Assembly: GCA_015265235.1 (NCBI GenBank)
Contig: JABZYJ010000013.1
Location: forward strand, 1-26,070
Direction of reading: 5' to 3'
DNA length: 26,070 bases
DNA from: Selenomonas sp.
GTDB lineage: Bacteria > Bacillota > Negativicutes > Selenomonadales > Selenomonadaceae
The stretch's first letter is position 1; the number at the start of each line of letters is the position of its first letter. Positions 15,645-23,556 of the stretch are shown in pieces. A model generated the notes under the pieces. That model did no database searches. It worked only from the letters and a program-made list of their open reading frames with translations, and was not told the origin of the DNA. The position numbers and the translations under genes were made by a program.

Positions 15645-16394
15645 TCAGCGGAAACTCATGATGAGCGACTGTATCAAGAGATGCCACCCATCGACCATAA
15701 CGAACAGCAGAATCTTAAACGGCAGGGAGATCATGACCGGCGGCAGCATCATCATACCCATGGACATGAGGGTACTCGCGACGATCATATCGATGACGAT
15801 AAACGGAATATAGATCATAAAACCGATCTGGAATGCCGTCTTGAGCTCACTGATGATGAACGCAGGGATGAGCGTAAACGTCGACACATCCTCCGGGCCA
15901 TCGGGACGCGGGGCATCCGACAGGTTGACAAAAAGTGCGAGATCAGACTCACGCGTCTGACGCAGCATGAACTCGCGCATCGGATCCACGATGTTCTCCA
16001 GCGCCTGCTCCTGTGTAATCTGTCCCTCAAGATAGGGCTGTATGCCGTTCTCGTTTGCCTGCCCCCAGTAGGGTGCCATGATGTAGAACGTCAGAAACAG
16101 CGACAGCGCAATGACCACCTGATTCGGCGGCACATTCTGCGTCGAGAGCGCGTTCCGCAGGAAGCCGATGACCACAACGATGCGGACAAAGGACGTCGTC
16201 ATGACAAAGATCGCGGGCGCAAGCGACATGACCGTGAGCACAGCAAGCACCTGCATACTGGTCGCAACATCCTGCGGATTGTTGGACGTACCGACCCCGA
16301 CGTTAACCGTTGGGATCAGCGGGGCAGCAGACGCCTGCCCCACACCGAGGAGCAGGAACGCCGCAGCACCCAAGATCGGAAAAATGCGCCCCAA
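15645..16394 (-). CDS. fliP: FliP, flagellar export gate membrane protein, TTG start
   Basis: A 249-residue FliP with an N-terminal cleavable signal (about 1-23, GRIFPILGAAAFLLLGVGQASA), then four membrane segments. The family blocks MTSFVRIVVVIGFLRNALST, PNQVVIALSLFLTFYIM and FIPFIVIDM-type sequence (YIPFIVIDMIVASTLMSMGM) are present. No ATG or GTG in frame fits between the end of fliO and the signal peptide. A TTG at 16394 is preceded by GGGGGAAGGGAA, so it is taken as the start. An ATG at 16408 is out of frame. The gene begins 28 bases after fliO. Confidence 0.95.
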   Translation of the reverse strand: MGRIFPILGAAAFLLLGVGQASAAPLIPTVNVGVGTSNNPQDVATSMQVLAVLTVMSLAPAIFVMTTSFVRIVVVIGFLRNALSTQNVPPNQVVIALSLFLTFYIMAPYWGQANENGIQPYLEGQITQEQALENIVDPMREFMLRQTRESDLALFVNLSDAPRPDGPEDVSTFTLIPAFIISELKTAFQIGFMIYIPFIVIDMIVASTLMSMGMMMLPPVMISLPFKILLFVMVDGWHLLIQSLIMSFR

Positions 16395-16422
16395 TTCCCT
16401 TCCCCCATTCCTCTCTGTCCGC

Positions 16423-16935
16423 CTACTTTCGGAAAAGCGGCGGGATTTTCTGCACGAAATCCGAAAGAGATCCGAACTGCTCACTGAATACGCCGCCCTC
16501 CATCGGAGCGGCACTGCGGATCTCCTCAAGCGTCTCAGGATCGTCGATCTCCGTGATCAGACGGATGTTGGCATCCGTCACGCCGAGCACGAAGACACGC
16601 CCGAAGAGTTCCACCACGCAGACCGAGCGATTCGGACCAAGCGGCAGCTGTAAGTAGACCTGTCCGCCGCGCGCCGCAAGCGTGCGCATGGAGCTCTTGC
16701 CAAAAGCGCGTGCGACGAGATAGGCGAGGATGACCACGAATGCAAAGACAGCAAAAAGGCTGACCACATAGGCGACCGTCGACCACCATGATACGGCCGA
16801 CGGGCGCGGGTCAGCCTCTTGATATCCGGCTAAATATCCGCCGCCCGTCTCACCTGCGGCAGACACATCCCCTGTACATAGAGCAAAGAGCACGCATCCG
16901 AGCAGCAAGGACAGAGTCAATATCCACGCACGCAT
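16423..16935 (-). CDS. fliO: FliO, flagellar export gate assembly protein
   Basis: A 170-residue protein with an N-terminal signal-like segment (about 1-27), a single membrane helix at about 51-76, and a small soluble domain with the FliO pattern (RTLAARGGQVYLQLPLGPNR, VCVVELFGRVFVLGVTDANI). FliO is a scaffold for assembly of the FliP ring. The start at 16935 (MRAWILT) overlaps the cheY stop by one base (TGATG), which implies translational coupling. Longer frames upstream only read through cheY. Confidence 0.92.
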   Translation of the reverse strand: MRAWILTLSLLLGCVLFALCTGDVSAAGETGGGYLAGYQEADPRPSAVSWWSTVAYVVSLFAVFAFVVILAYLVARAFGKSSMRTLAARGGQVYLQLPLGPNRSVCVVELFGRVFVLGVTDANIRLITEIDDPETLEEIRSAAPMEGGVFSEQFGSLSDFVQKIPPLFRK

Positions 16936-17297
16936 CAGCCGACGGCTTTGCGAATTGCCTCCAGAACGCGGTCTGCCTGGAACGGCTTCACGATGAAGTC
17001 GCGCGCACCCGCCTGGATGGCCTCGATAACCATGGCCTGCTGTCCCATTGCGCTGCACATAACGACCTTGGCGCCCGGATCGACCTTCTTGATCTCCTTG
17101 ACTGCCGTGATGCCATCCATCTCCGGCATCGTAATATCCATTGTCACGAGGTCCGGCTTGAGTTCCTGGTACTTCTCCAGTGCCTTCATGCCGTTCTCTG
17201 CCTCACCAACGATCTCATAACCGTTCTTCGACAGGATGTCCTTCACCATCATTCGCATAAAAGCTGCATCATCAACGACCAGAACGCGAGTTGCCAT
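16935..17297 (-). CDS. cheY: CheY, chemotaxis response regulator
   Basis: A 120-residue single receiver domain. The acidic pocket Asp9/Asp10, the phospho-accepting Asp54 (VTMDITMP), Ser82 (CSAMG) and Lys104 (FIVKPF) are all present. Phospho-CheY from CheA binds FliM/FliY at the motor switch to alter rotation. It lies between the switch genes and fliO as in Bacillus. A promoter (17383-17411) lies upstream, with a leader of about 80 bases. Confidence 0.97.
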   Translation of the reverse strand: MATRVLVVDDAAFMRMMVKDILSKNGYEIVGEAENGMKALEKYQELKPDLVTMDITMPEMDGITAVKEIKKVDPGAKVVMCSAMGQQAMVIEAIQAGARDFIVKPFQADRVLEAIRKAVG

Positions 17298-17382
17298 TTT
17301 CTCATCTCTCCTTAATCCGACAGAACATCCCCTATTCCCAAGGGCATTACCTGCACACAGCGGTGCTTCCTAAATCGCTCTC

Positions 17383-17411
17383 ATTATAGCGAAATATGCC
17401 TTCGGTGACAA
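17383..17411 (-). promoter_or_regulatory. Sigma-A-type promoter for cheY and the export-gate genes
   Basis: The minus strand shows TTGTCA (17406-17411), a 17-base spacer and a perfect TATAAT (17383-17388). Start of transcription is expected near 17376. It lies in the 220-base gap between fliY and cheY, the largest non-coding gap in the window. Confidence 0.78.
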
Positions 17412-17471
17412 GGACTTTCTACACTTCTCTTTCCAGCGAATTGCATAACTGCGCCGCAACTCCCCGGGAAA

Positions 17472-17495
17472 TACGGATCAGCACGGCTGTCCGTA
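17472..17495 (-). terminator. Hairpin after fliY, possible weak terminator or attenuator
   Basis: On the minus strand TACGGA-CAGC pairs with GCTG-TCCGTA around a 3-base loop, with one unpaired A: a 10-base-pair stem. Only TTT follows before a GC-rich run, so termination would be partial at most. It begins 22 bases after the fliY stop and lies upstream of the cheY promoter. Confidence 0.35.
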
Positions 17496-17517
17496 CTTCT
17501 TCAAGACATTCTTTCCG

Positions 17518-18711
17518 TCACTGGAGACGTGCCGCACGCTCAAGCGGGCTGACAATCTCCGTGATGCGGACGCCGAAGTTCTCGTCGATGACAACAACTT
17601 CCCCCTTTGCCAGATACTTTCCGTTGACCATGATGTCCACGGGTTCTCCGGCAAGTTTATCAAGCTCCACGATCGACCCCTTCGTCAGATCGAGGATCTC
17701 CTTGATGGACTTCTTTGTGCGGCCGAGTTCGACATTGACCTGCAAAGGTACGTCGAGGATCAGGCCGATATTGGCATCATTGACCTGTACCGGTACCGTG
17801 CTGAGCGGCGTAAACTGCGCAGACTGTACGGGGACATTCGATGCGACATGTGGCTGCATAGGCTGTGCTCCATATCCATTACTTGCCGGCGCCGCAGCAG
17901 CTGCTGCCGGTGCCGAAGCGGGTGCTGCGGCAGGTGCCGCCGGCGGCGGTGCCGCAGCGGCTGCGATGGCTTCTTCCTCATCGTCAACATCGGGCTGCTG
18001 GTTCATCAGCGCATCGACCATCTCACGCGCGACATCGAGCGGCAGAAGCTGCATGATCTCGCTGTCGATGAGGCCATCCACCTCCATGCGGAACGATGCC
18101 TGCACGATGGGATCCGCCTTGTCAAGCAGCTTTGAGACGACTTCCTCCGTCCCGAGATCAACGAGTGTCACAACGGGTGGAGTGATATCCACCTTCTTGT
18201 TGAACATCGAGGAAAGCGAGGTCGCAACACTGCCCATCATCTGATTCATGGACTCGCTGACCGCACTCATGTGGATCTCGCTGAGTTCCTCGTCAGGATT
18301 TGTCCCGTCATTGCCCATCATCAGATCGGCAATGATCGCCGCGTCCTTTGCTTGGATACAGAGGACATTGTTTCCCTCGATGCCGATGCTGTAGCCGACC
18401 TCAACCACGAGGAAGGGGATGGGGTACTTCTCCTTCAGCTGGCTCATGTTGGAGATGGAGACTGTCGGCGTTGTGATCGACACCTTGCGTCCAAGAAGGA
18501 CGGAGAGTGTCGTCGCCGCGCCGCCCATGGAGATGTTGCCGATCTCACCGAGGGCATCCCGCTCCATATCCGTTATCGTATCTCCGGTGGGAGCCGCACC
18601 TGCAGCAGATGCGTCGTCCGAGGCTGCCGCGTCATCCGCAGGCGCATCATCGCCGCCTCCACCGCTCAGGAGGGCGTCTATCTCCTCCTGTGAGATCATA
18701 TCGTCACTCAT
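17518..18711 (-). CDS. fliY: FliY, flagellar switch protein with CheC-like phosphatase domain
   Basis: A 397-residue FliY, the Gram-positive form of the FliN switch component. The N-terminal EEIDALLSGG resembles the CheY-P-binding peptide of FliM. A CheC-like domain (about 48-235) has both phosphatase centres: Glu56/Asn59 (GEIGNISMGG) and Glu153/Asn156 (SESMNQMMG). A long Ala/Pro-rich linker (about 240-295) leads to the C-terminal SpoA/FliN domain (about 310-392). It builds the C-ring and dephosphorylates CheY-P at the motor. The ATG at 18711 overlaps fliM by 8 bases. The Ala/Asp-rich stretch at about 20-45 and the Ala linker are longer than in many relatives. Confidence 0.96.
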   Translation of the reverse strand: MSDDMISQEEIDALLSGGGGDDAPADDAAASDDASAAGAAPTGDTITDMERDALGEIGNISMGGAATTLSVLLGRKVSITTPTVSISNMSQLKEKYPIPFLVVEVGYSIGIEGNNVLCIQAKDAAIIADLMMGNDGTNPDEELSEIHMSAVSESMNQMMGSVATSLSSMFNKKVDITPPVVTLVDLGTEEVVSKLLDKADPIVQASFRMEVDGLIDSEIMQLLPLDVAREMVDALMNQQPDVDDEEEAIAAAAAPPPAAPAAAPASAPAAAAAAPASNGYGAQPMQPHVASNVPVQSAQFTPLSTVPVQVNDANIGLILDVPLQVNVELGRTKKSIKEILDLTKGSIVELDKLAGEPVDIMVNGKYLAKGEVVVIDENFGVRITEIVSPLERAARLQ

Positions 18712-19705
18712 TCGCGTCGTCCTCCCCTTCTATAATCCCGGAAATCTGTACGGCCATGCGCTTTCCGGCCGTACCCGGACGCGCGAGGAACTTTGGATTC
18801 GACCCGACATAGCAGACCAGCTCATCCTTTGTCAGGGTATCGAGCTGGAGAACATCACCAAACCCAAGGGTCAGGAACTCGTTGATTGTCACGTGGATCT
18901 CACCGAGCTGCACTGTGAACGGCACGGAGGTGCGCTCAATCTTGCGCTGCAGTTCCGCGACCTGCTCCGGCGAGCTCTCACGATCCATGGAGGACGCCAC
19001 CCAGAACGATGTCGTCAGCTTCGGCATCACCGGTTCGAGCACCAGATATGGGATACAGATGTTCATCATGCCCTCGACCTCGCCCATCTTGATATGGATC
19101 GTGATGAGCACGACCATATCGCTCGGCGGAACGATCTGGGCAAACTGTGGATTCGTCTCCATCGTCTCGAAGTTCGGACGGAACTCCACGACGTTGCTCC
19201 ACGCCTCTCGGAAATAGTTCGTCACCGTATCGATGAACCGGCGCATCACCGCCGCCTCAATATCCGTCAGCACACGGGGCTTCACGCCCGGCCTGCCCTC
19301 ACCGCCAAAGATACGGTCGATGTAGGCAAGCGAAATGTCCGTACTGAGCTCGATGATGATGTTTCCCTTCAGCGGCGGCAGTGCAAGGATGCCGATCACG
19401 GACGGGTTCGCCATGGATTGAACGAATTCCTGATACGTCATCTGCTCGACGGACAGCACCTCGATGTCGATCATCGTGCGCAGGCTCGCCGACAAATAGG
19501 TATTCAGGAGACGCGAAAAACTCTCATGCAGCATGAACAGTGTCCGCATCTGATCCTTGGAGAACCTGTCCGGCCGTTTGAAGTCGTAGACCTTGACCTT
19601 GCGTTCCTCTTCCTCCGCCTTGACTTCCTCGGCGGAAACCGAGCCATCCGAAAGTGCCGAAAGAAGCTTGTCTATTTCGGATTGAGACAGTACGTCCTCA
19701 GCCAA
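18704..19705 (-). CDS. fliM: FliM, flagellar motor switch protein, TTG start
   Basis: A 333-residue FliM. The N-terminal peptide MAEDVLSQSEIDKLLSAL is the CheY-P-binding segment. The middle domain carries the FliG-contact motif GGEG (134-137) in RIFGGEGRPG, and the C-terminal SpoA domain ends the protein. The start codon is TTG at 19705, with GGGGGAAGAG just upstream. It lies 39 bases after fliL and overlaps fliY by 8 bases. Length and domains are normal. Confidence 0.96.
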   Translation of the reverse strand: MAEDVLSQSEIDKLLSALSDGSVSAEEVKAEEEERKVKVYDFKRPDRFSKDQMRTLFMLHESFSRLLNTYLSASLRTMIDIEVLSVEQMTYQEFVQSMANPSVIGILALPPLKGNIIIELSTDISLAYIDRIFGGEGRPGVKPRVLTDIEAAVMRRFIDTVTNYFREAWSNVVEFRPNFETMETNPQFAQIVPPSDMVVLITIHIKMGEVEGMMNICIPYLVLEPVMPKLTTSFWVASSMDRESSPEQVAELQRKIERTSVPFTVQLGEIHVTINEFLTLGFGDVLQLDTLTKDELVCYVGSNPKFLARPGTAGKRMAVQISGIIEGEDDANE

Positions 19706-19744
19706 GACTCTTCCCCCTTCCCTTTGTGCAGCACTTCATCGAAC

Positions 19745-20266
19745 TTACTGCAGCAGGAAGCTCGTGATGTAAACATCGTAGACCGATCCCTGTCCAAGGC
19801 GGTCATTCAGGGCATCTTTCAGCTGCTTCTTCAACGCATCCTGTTTGGTTGCATCAAACTCCTCAAGCGGCGCAGCACGCAGGAACTGCATCGTCGTGTC
19901 GAGGATCTTCGTCTCCGCGACAGGGTTGACCTTGCCGTCCTTCACCACATCGGACTTGCCGGGATTGAGTTCCATGACAATGCCCGCCTTGAGATACTTG
20001 CCGGCACGACCGCCGCCGACATTGACCAAGATGCCTTCCTTCGGATCGCCGAGCTTGTAGAACACGCCCGGATCATGGCTCGCCTTGCTGCTGCCTCCAT
20101 CCTCCGCATGAGACGGGGACTCCGCCTGTGAGAAGATGTAGTATGAGATCCCTCCGGCTGCTGCCACTGCAACGAGAACCGCCACAACCACCACGACGAT
20201 CATCATCAACATCGGTGATTTCTGCTTCGGCTGTTCTGCTACCTGCTCTTCCTTTTCCTCCGCCAT
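19745..20266 (-). CDS. fliL: FliL, basal-body-associated membrane protein
   Basis: A 173-residue FliL. A charged Glu/Gln/Lys-rich cytoplasmic N-terminus (1-18) is followed by one membrane helix (about 19-42), a short acidic linker, and the periplasm-side FliL domain. The C-terminal VYDVYITSFLLQ is the usual family ending. FliL supports stator function around the motor. GGGAGGGAA precedes the ATG at 20266. The gene has its own promoter (20357-20385) and a leader of about 84 bases. Confidence 0.93.
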   Translation of the reverse strand: MAEEKEEQVAEQPKQKSPMLMMIVVVVVAVLVAVAAAGGISYYIFSQAESPSHAEDGGSSKASHDPGVFYKLGDPKEGILVNVGGGRAGKYLKAGIVMELNPGKSDVVKDGKVNPVAETKILDTTMQFLRAAPLEEFDATKQDALKKQLKDALNDRLGQGSVYDVYITSFLLQ

Positions 20267-20339
20267 GAGTAAATTCCCTCCCTAAAAATGACTACGAAGC
20301 CGCAGCGGCTCCACACCGGGGCACTCCCTTGCCGCATAG

Positions 20340-20354
20340 AAGAACACTGTTCTT
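20340..20354. repeat. 15-base perfect palindrome at the fliL transcription start
   Basis: AAGAACA and TGTTCTT flank a single central base, giving a perfect 7+1+7 dyad. It overlaps the predicted start of transcription (near 20350) of the fliL promoter, a typical place for a repressor operator. It resembles but does not match the Gram-positive LexA box, which needs four bases between GAAC and GTTC; here there are three. Confidence 0.55.
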
Positions 20355-20356
20355 TC

Positions 20357-20385
20357 ATTATAGCAAAGGAATAGAAATTCGCCAA
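20357..20385 (-). promoter_or_regulatory. Sigma-A-type promoter for fliL
   Basis: On the minus strand TTGGCG (20380-20385), a 17-base spacer and a perfect TATAAT (20357-20362) with a TG extension (TGCTATAAT). The -35 box begins directly after the flbD stop codon. It separates flbD from the fliL-led switch genes. Confidence 0.78.
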
Positions 20386-20586
20386 CTAATTTTGATAGAG
20401 CGCACGCCGATACTTTACCGTGCGGCGCACGATTTCCTCCATCGGCTCCTCGACGATCAGCTTTTTTCCGTTGGTGAGTGTGATGACCGTATCCGGTGTC
20501 TCCTCGATGCTTTCGATGATCTCTGCATTGAGAACAAACTCGCCCTTCTTGTTCGTCTTGGAGTTGAACTTCGTCAGCATGATCAT
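20386..20586 (-). CDS. flbD: FlbD family flagellar protein
   Basis: A 66-residue protein matching the short FlbD/SwrD family found beside flgE and motA/fliL in Firmicutes. The core is FVLNAEIIESIEETPDTVIT followed by LTNGKKLIVEE. In Bacillus, SwrD supports motor power; that role here is inferred. The ATG at 20586 (MIMLTKFN) is preferred: GGAGGGG lies 9 bases upstream and inside the longer reading that would start at 20604. No motA or motB lies between it and fliL in this window. It is the first flagellar gene after recO, preceded by a 168-base AT-rich gap. Confidence 0.93.
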   Translation of the reverse strand: MIMLTKFNSKTNKKGEFVLNAEIIESIEETPDTVITLTNGKKLIVEEPMEEIVRRTVKYRRALYQN

Positions 20587-20754
20587 GACAGGCTTCCCCT
20601 CCATTCCCTTTGTTCAGTCTTCCCTACGCACAGAAAAAGCATTGAAAACTCTACCTGATATACTTTCGCCGTCGTCTTCACTTTTCCTTTTTTTTTACGA
20701 CGTTTTTTTCATCATAGCTTAAAATTTTAACAAAAAAATATATCATCACAAAAA
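20587..20754 (-). other. AT-rich gap between recO and flbD
   Basis: This gap is far richer in A and T than its neighbours and includes a 12-base palindrome, TTAAAATTTTAA (20719-20730), and several A/T runs. A TATGAT just after the palindrome could be a -10 box, but no convincing -35 box is at the right distance. No sigma-28-type (TAAA / CCGATAT) site was found. The promoter of flbD is therefore unresolved, and read-through from recO is possible. Confidence 0.4.
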
Positions 20755-21486
20755 TCATCCGAGCTGCGCGAGGAATGGCAATGAGCGCAGCGGCCGACCG
20801 ACGAGTTCCTGCACATGGGCGAGCACCATGCTCTCCGCCGCCATCAGTGTCCCGCCGCGGACGCGCAGCGGCGCGGGATGCTGCCAGTCAATCTGCCGCA
20901 GTTCTGTGAGCAGCGTGCGCAGCTCTGCGGAAAACGGCATGGCGCCCTCCCCCGCACAGTCCGCGCAGAGAGCGCCGCCCTCCGCTGCGTGAAAGAACGC
21001 GTCGCCCTCGATGAGCGTGCCACAGTGAAGGCAGTGATCATAGGTCTGCTGCAGTCCCGCCGCATCCAGCGTGCGCAGCACGGCGGCGAGCGCAGTGACG
21101 CGCGGCTGCCGCGTCTCAAACGCCGTCATGATCTGTGCGAGCGCATCGAAAAACGGCTCATCTTCTACGCCCTCGGGCATGAATGCACAGACGACCTCCG
21201 CCGTGAATGTCGCATAGGCGAGCGCCGCGAGATCGTCCGCGATACGATGGTGGGAGGCGCGTACGGATGCCGTCTTGACCGTCTCAAGGCGCGCCCCCTC
21301 CGCGAGCTGCAGATCTGCATGGACGAACAGCTGCATTGCTCCGGCCAGTGGGCTGCGCGGGCGGCGACAGCCAAATGCCGCCGCGCGCACGAGCCCATGC
21401 TCCTTCGTATAGAGCGTCACGACCTTGTCCGCCTCGCCCCAGCTGCGCGTTCCGAGGACGATTCCCTCCGCTCCGTAGACCGCCAT
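20755..21486 (-). CDS. recO: RecO, DNA repair and recombination protein
   Basis: A 243-residue RecO with an N-terminal OB-fold (about 1-80, MAVYGAEGIVLGTRSWGEAD) and a helical C-terminal domain. It contains a four-cysteine zinc-binding cluster, CLHC (152-155) and CADC (174-177), typical of many Firmicute RecO proteins. RecO works with RecR to load RecA on SSB-coated single-stranded DNA. Its start abuts the stop of the DUF502 gene, and the era-to-recO neighbourhood is the usual one. Confidence 0.96.
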   Translation of the reverse strand: MAVYGAEGIVLGTRSWGEADKVVTLYTKEHGLVRAAAFGCRRPRSPLAGAMQLFVHADLQLAEGARLETVKTASVRASHHRIADDLAALAYATFTAEVVCAFMPEGVEDEPFFDALAQIMTAFETRQPRVTALAAVLRTLDAAGLQQTYDHCLHCGTLIEGDAFFHAAEGGALCADCAGEGAMPFSAELRTLLTELRQIDWQHPAPLRVRGGTLMAAESMVLAHVQELVGRPLRSLPFLAQLG

Positions 21487-22164
21487 CTACGCACGCCTCT
21501 CCGATCCATCGTCCGCCGCAGCAGGCGTCTTGCGCACATTCTTCTGCGCGATATCCTTTTTCCGCTCCGCCATCGGCATCACGGCACCCGCCGTCAGCAT
21601 ATACTGGAGCGCCTCCTCCTTCGATATGTTGATCGTCACGGCATCCTCCTCACGCACGAGGAGCGTCGTCCCCGAGGTCATGTTGAGGCTCCACGGGATA
21701 AAGACGCAGAGATAGCCGCCGCCCATCGCCTCCTGAAAGCGCGGCGGCAGATCCGCCATAACAAAGCCGAGGGCGCGTCCGCCCATGTACGGCACATGAA
21801 CAACGTGCGTGAAATTGCTGCTCGAGTCGAGCACCGCCTCGGAGAGACGCTTGACGCTCGTATAGATAAATTTGACGAACGGGATCGTCCCGATCATCGT
21901 CTCGCCGAGAGAGATCAACTTTGCGAGCGCCCAATTCGTCGAGCCCCAGCCAACGAGATAGATCACCGCCATGAGCGTGATGATCCCCATGCCCGGAAAG
22001 TAGAACGGCAGGTACTGCCCGAGTACCCCCTCGGTGAAGCGCAGCGTCCATTCGATGACGAACGCCGTGATGACGACGGGGACGAGCACAAGCAGCCCGT
22101 TGACAAAGCGGCGCGAGATGCGCCGCATCGCACGCCGATAGATATGCCCCAGCTGGCCTCTCAT
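21487..22164 (-). CDS. DUF502 family membrane protein
   Basis: A 225-residue protein with two membrane segments (about 20-42 and 58-82), matching DUF502. A basic N-terminus (GQLGHIYRRAMRRISRRF) precedes the first segment, and VPVVITAFVIEW falls within it. The soluble part carries family-like patterns PFVKFIYTSVKRLSEAV and VPYMGGRALGFVM. No biochemical function is known to me for the family. It lies between era (37 bases upstream) and recO (no gap). This insertion between era and recO differs from Bacillus, where the two are closer neighbours. Confidence 0.88.
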   Translation of the reverse strand: MRGQLGHIYRRAMRRISRRFVNGLLVLVPVVITAFVIEWTLRFTEGVLGQYLPFYFPGMGIITLMAVIYLVGWGSTNWALAKLISLGETMIGTIPFVKFIYTSVKRLSEAVLDSSSNFTHVVHVPYMGGRALGFVMADLPPRFQEAMGGGYLCVFIPWSLNMTSGTTLLVREEDAVTINISKEEALQYMLTAGAVMPMAERKKDIAQKNVRKTPAAADDGSERRA

Positions 22165-22201
22165 CGCTTCTGCCCCCTTTCCTTCTCATCCGGCGCGGCG
22201 G

Positions 22202-23098
22202 TCAGTCCTCCTCGGCAAAGCCGCAGTCGCGCAGCGCCCCTGTCTTGCTGCGCCAGTCCTTGCGCACCTTGACCCAGAGATCGAGATAGACCTTCGCGCC
22301 GAGCAGCGTCTCGACATCCGCGCGTGCCCGCTGCCCGATCGTCCGCAGCAGCGCGCCGCGTGCCCCGATGATAATCCCCTTTTGTGAGCTGCGCTCGACG
22401 TAGATCACGGCGCGGATGAAAACATCCCCCTTGGGGCGTGTCGTCATCTCCTCGATGTCCACGGCAACAGCATGAGGCACCTCATCCCGCGTCAGTTCGA
22501 GTACCTTTTCACGCACGAGTTCTGCGATGATCAGCCGCTCGGGCTGATCGGTCACCATGTCCTCGGGGTAGTACTGCGGCCCCTCGGGAAGTTTTTCCTT
22601 GATCTCATCGACCAGCCCCGTGAGATTCTCCTCCTCGCGCGCCGAGATCGGGACAATCGCCGCAAAATTATACGCCTTCGCATAGGAGGCGATCACGGGC
22701 AGGCTCTCCTCACGTGGGATGCGGTCGATCTTGTTCACGGCGAGGAGGACGGGCGCGTGTACCTGTGCAAGCTGTGCGAGTATATAGCGCTCGCCTGCCC
22801 CCATCTTCTCCGTCACATCCACGACGAAGACGACGACATCCACGCCGCGCAGAGCGCCCTCCGTCGCCTTCGCCATATAGCTGCCAAGCGCATCCTGCGG
22901 CTTGTGGACGCCGGGCGTATCGAGGAAGATGATCTGTGCGTCCTTCTCCGTCAGGATGCAGAGGATGCGGCTGCGCGTCGTCTGCGGCTTGTCGCTCATG
23001 ATCGCGATCTTCTGCCCGATCAGCGCATTGATCAGCGTGGACTTCCCGACGTTTGGCCGTCCGACGACGGCGACAAATCCCGATTTATATGTACTCAT
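22202..23098 (-). CDS. era: Era, GTPase for 16S rRNA maturation
   Basis: A 298-residue Era. The GTPase domain has G1 GRPNVGKST (13-21), DTPG (60-63) and NKID (122-125). The C-terminal KH domain has the GxxG loop in IIIGARGALL (about 242-251). Era binds the 3' end of 16S rRNA and promotes 30S assembly. Its start overlaps the ybeY stop by four bases (ATGA), pairing it with another 16S 3'-end factor. Confidence 0.97.
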   Translation of the reverse strand: MSTYKSGFVAVVGRPNVGKSTLINALIGQKIAIMSDKPQTTRSRILCILTEKDAQIIFLDTPGVHKPQDALGSYMAKATEGALRGVDVVVFVVDVTEKMGAGERYILAQLAQVHAPVLLAVNKIDRIPREESLPVIASYAKAYNFAAIVPISAREEENLTGLVDEIKEKLPEGPQYYPEDMVTDQPERLIIAELVREKVLELTRDEVPHAVAVDIEEMTTRPKGDVFIRAVIYVERSSQKGIIIGARGALLRTIGQRARADVETLLGAKVYLDLWVKVRKDWRSKTGALRDCGFAEED

Positions 23099-23556
23099 CG
23101 TGCAATCCCCAGTACATCCATCACATGCCTCTGTTCCTCTTCCATTTCCAGCCGATCTTCCTCCTCGATATGGTCATAGCCGAGGAGGTGCAGCATCCCG
23201 TGCACGGTGAGAAAGGACATCTCCCGCAGAAAGCTGTGCCCATACTCCTCCGCCTGTGCTGCCGCACGCTCAAGCGAGATCACGAGATCGCCGAGCACCA
23301 CGCCGCACGGCGCGTCGATGATCGCGGGTTCCTCGCTCTCCGTGAGGGCAAAGGAGAGGACATCCGTCGGACGATCCACGCCGCGATAGTCACGGTTGAG
23401 CACGTGGATGTGCGCATCATCCGTCAGCGTCACACTGACCTCCGCGTCCATTACGCCGTACAGCTCTCCGACCGTCAGCACGGCACGACGCACAGCGTCC
23501 ACATCTTCCTGCGGTACGTCAAGATTTTCCGGCTCTCGTCCGATCGTGATCTCCAT
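23095..23556 (-). CDS. ybeY: YbeY, endoribonuclease for rRNA maturation
   Basis: A 153-residue YbeY with the zinc-binding signature HGMLHLLGYDH (119-129), carrying the three metal-binding His residues, and the upstream family segment NRDYRGVDRPTDVLSF. It acts in 16S rRNA 3'-end processing and 70S quality control. The start at 23556 (MEITIGRE) is inside the end of phoH, an overlap of 38 bases; a longer upstream reading has no family-like sequence. The 3' end overlaps era by 4 bases. Confidence 0.96.
   Translation of the reverse strand: MEITIGREPENLDVPQEDVDAVRRAVLTVGELYGVMDAEVSVTLTDDAHIHVLNRDYRGVDRPTDVLSFALTESEEPAIIDAPCGVVLGDLVISLERAAAQAEEYGHSFLREMSFLTVHGMLHLLGYDHIEEEDRLEMEEEQRHVMDVLGIAR

Noticed and set aside
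20340..20354. LexA (SOS) box at the fliL promoter
   Set aside because: The half-sites GAAC and GTTC are separated by three bases, whereas the Gram-positive LexA box has four, so the match is not valid; kept only as an unidentified dyad.
20750..20791. Intrinsic terminator at the end of recO
   Set aside because: GCTGCGC and GCGCAGC are perfect complements, but the loop is 15 bases, the stem is inside the recO coding region, and 8 bases separate it from the T run, so it is probably chance.
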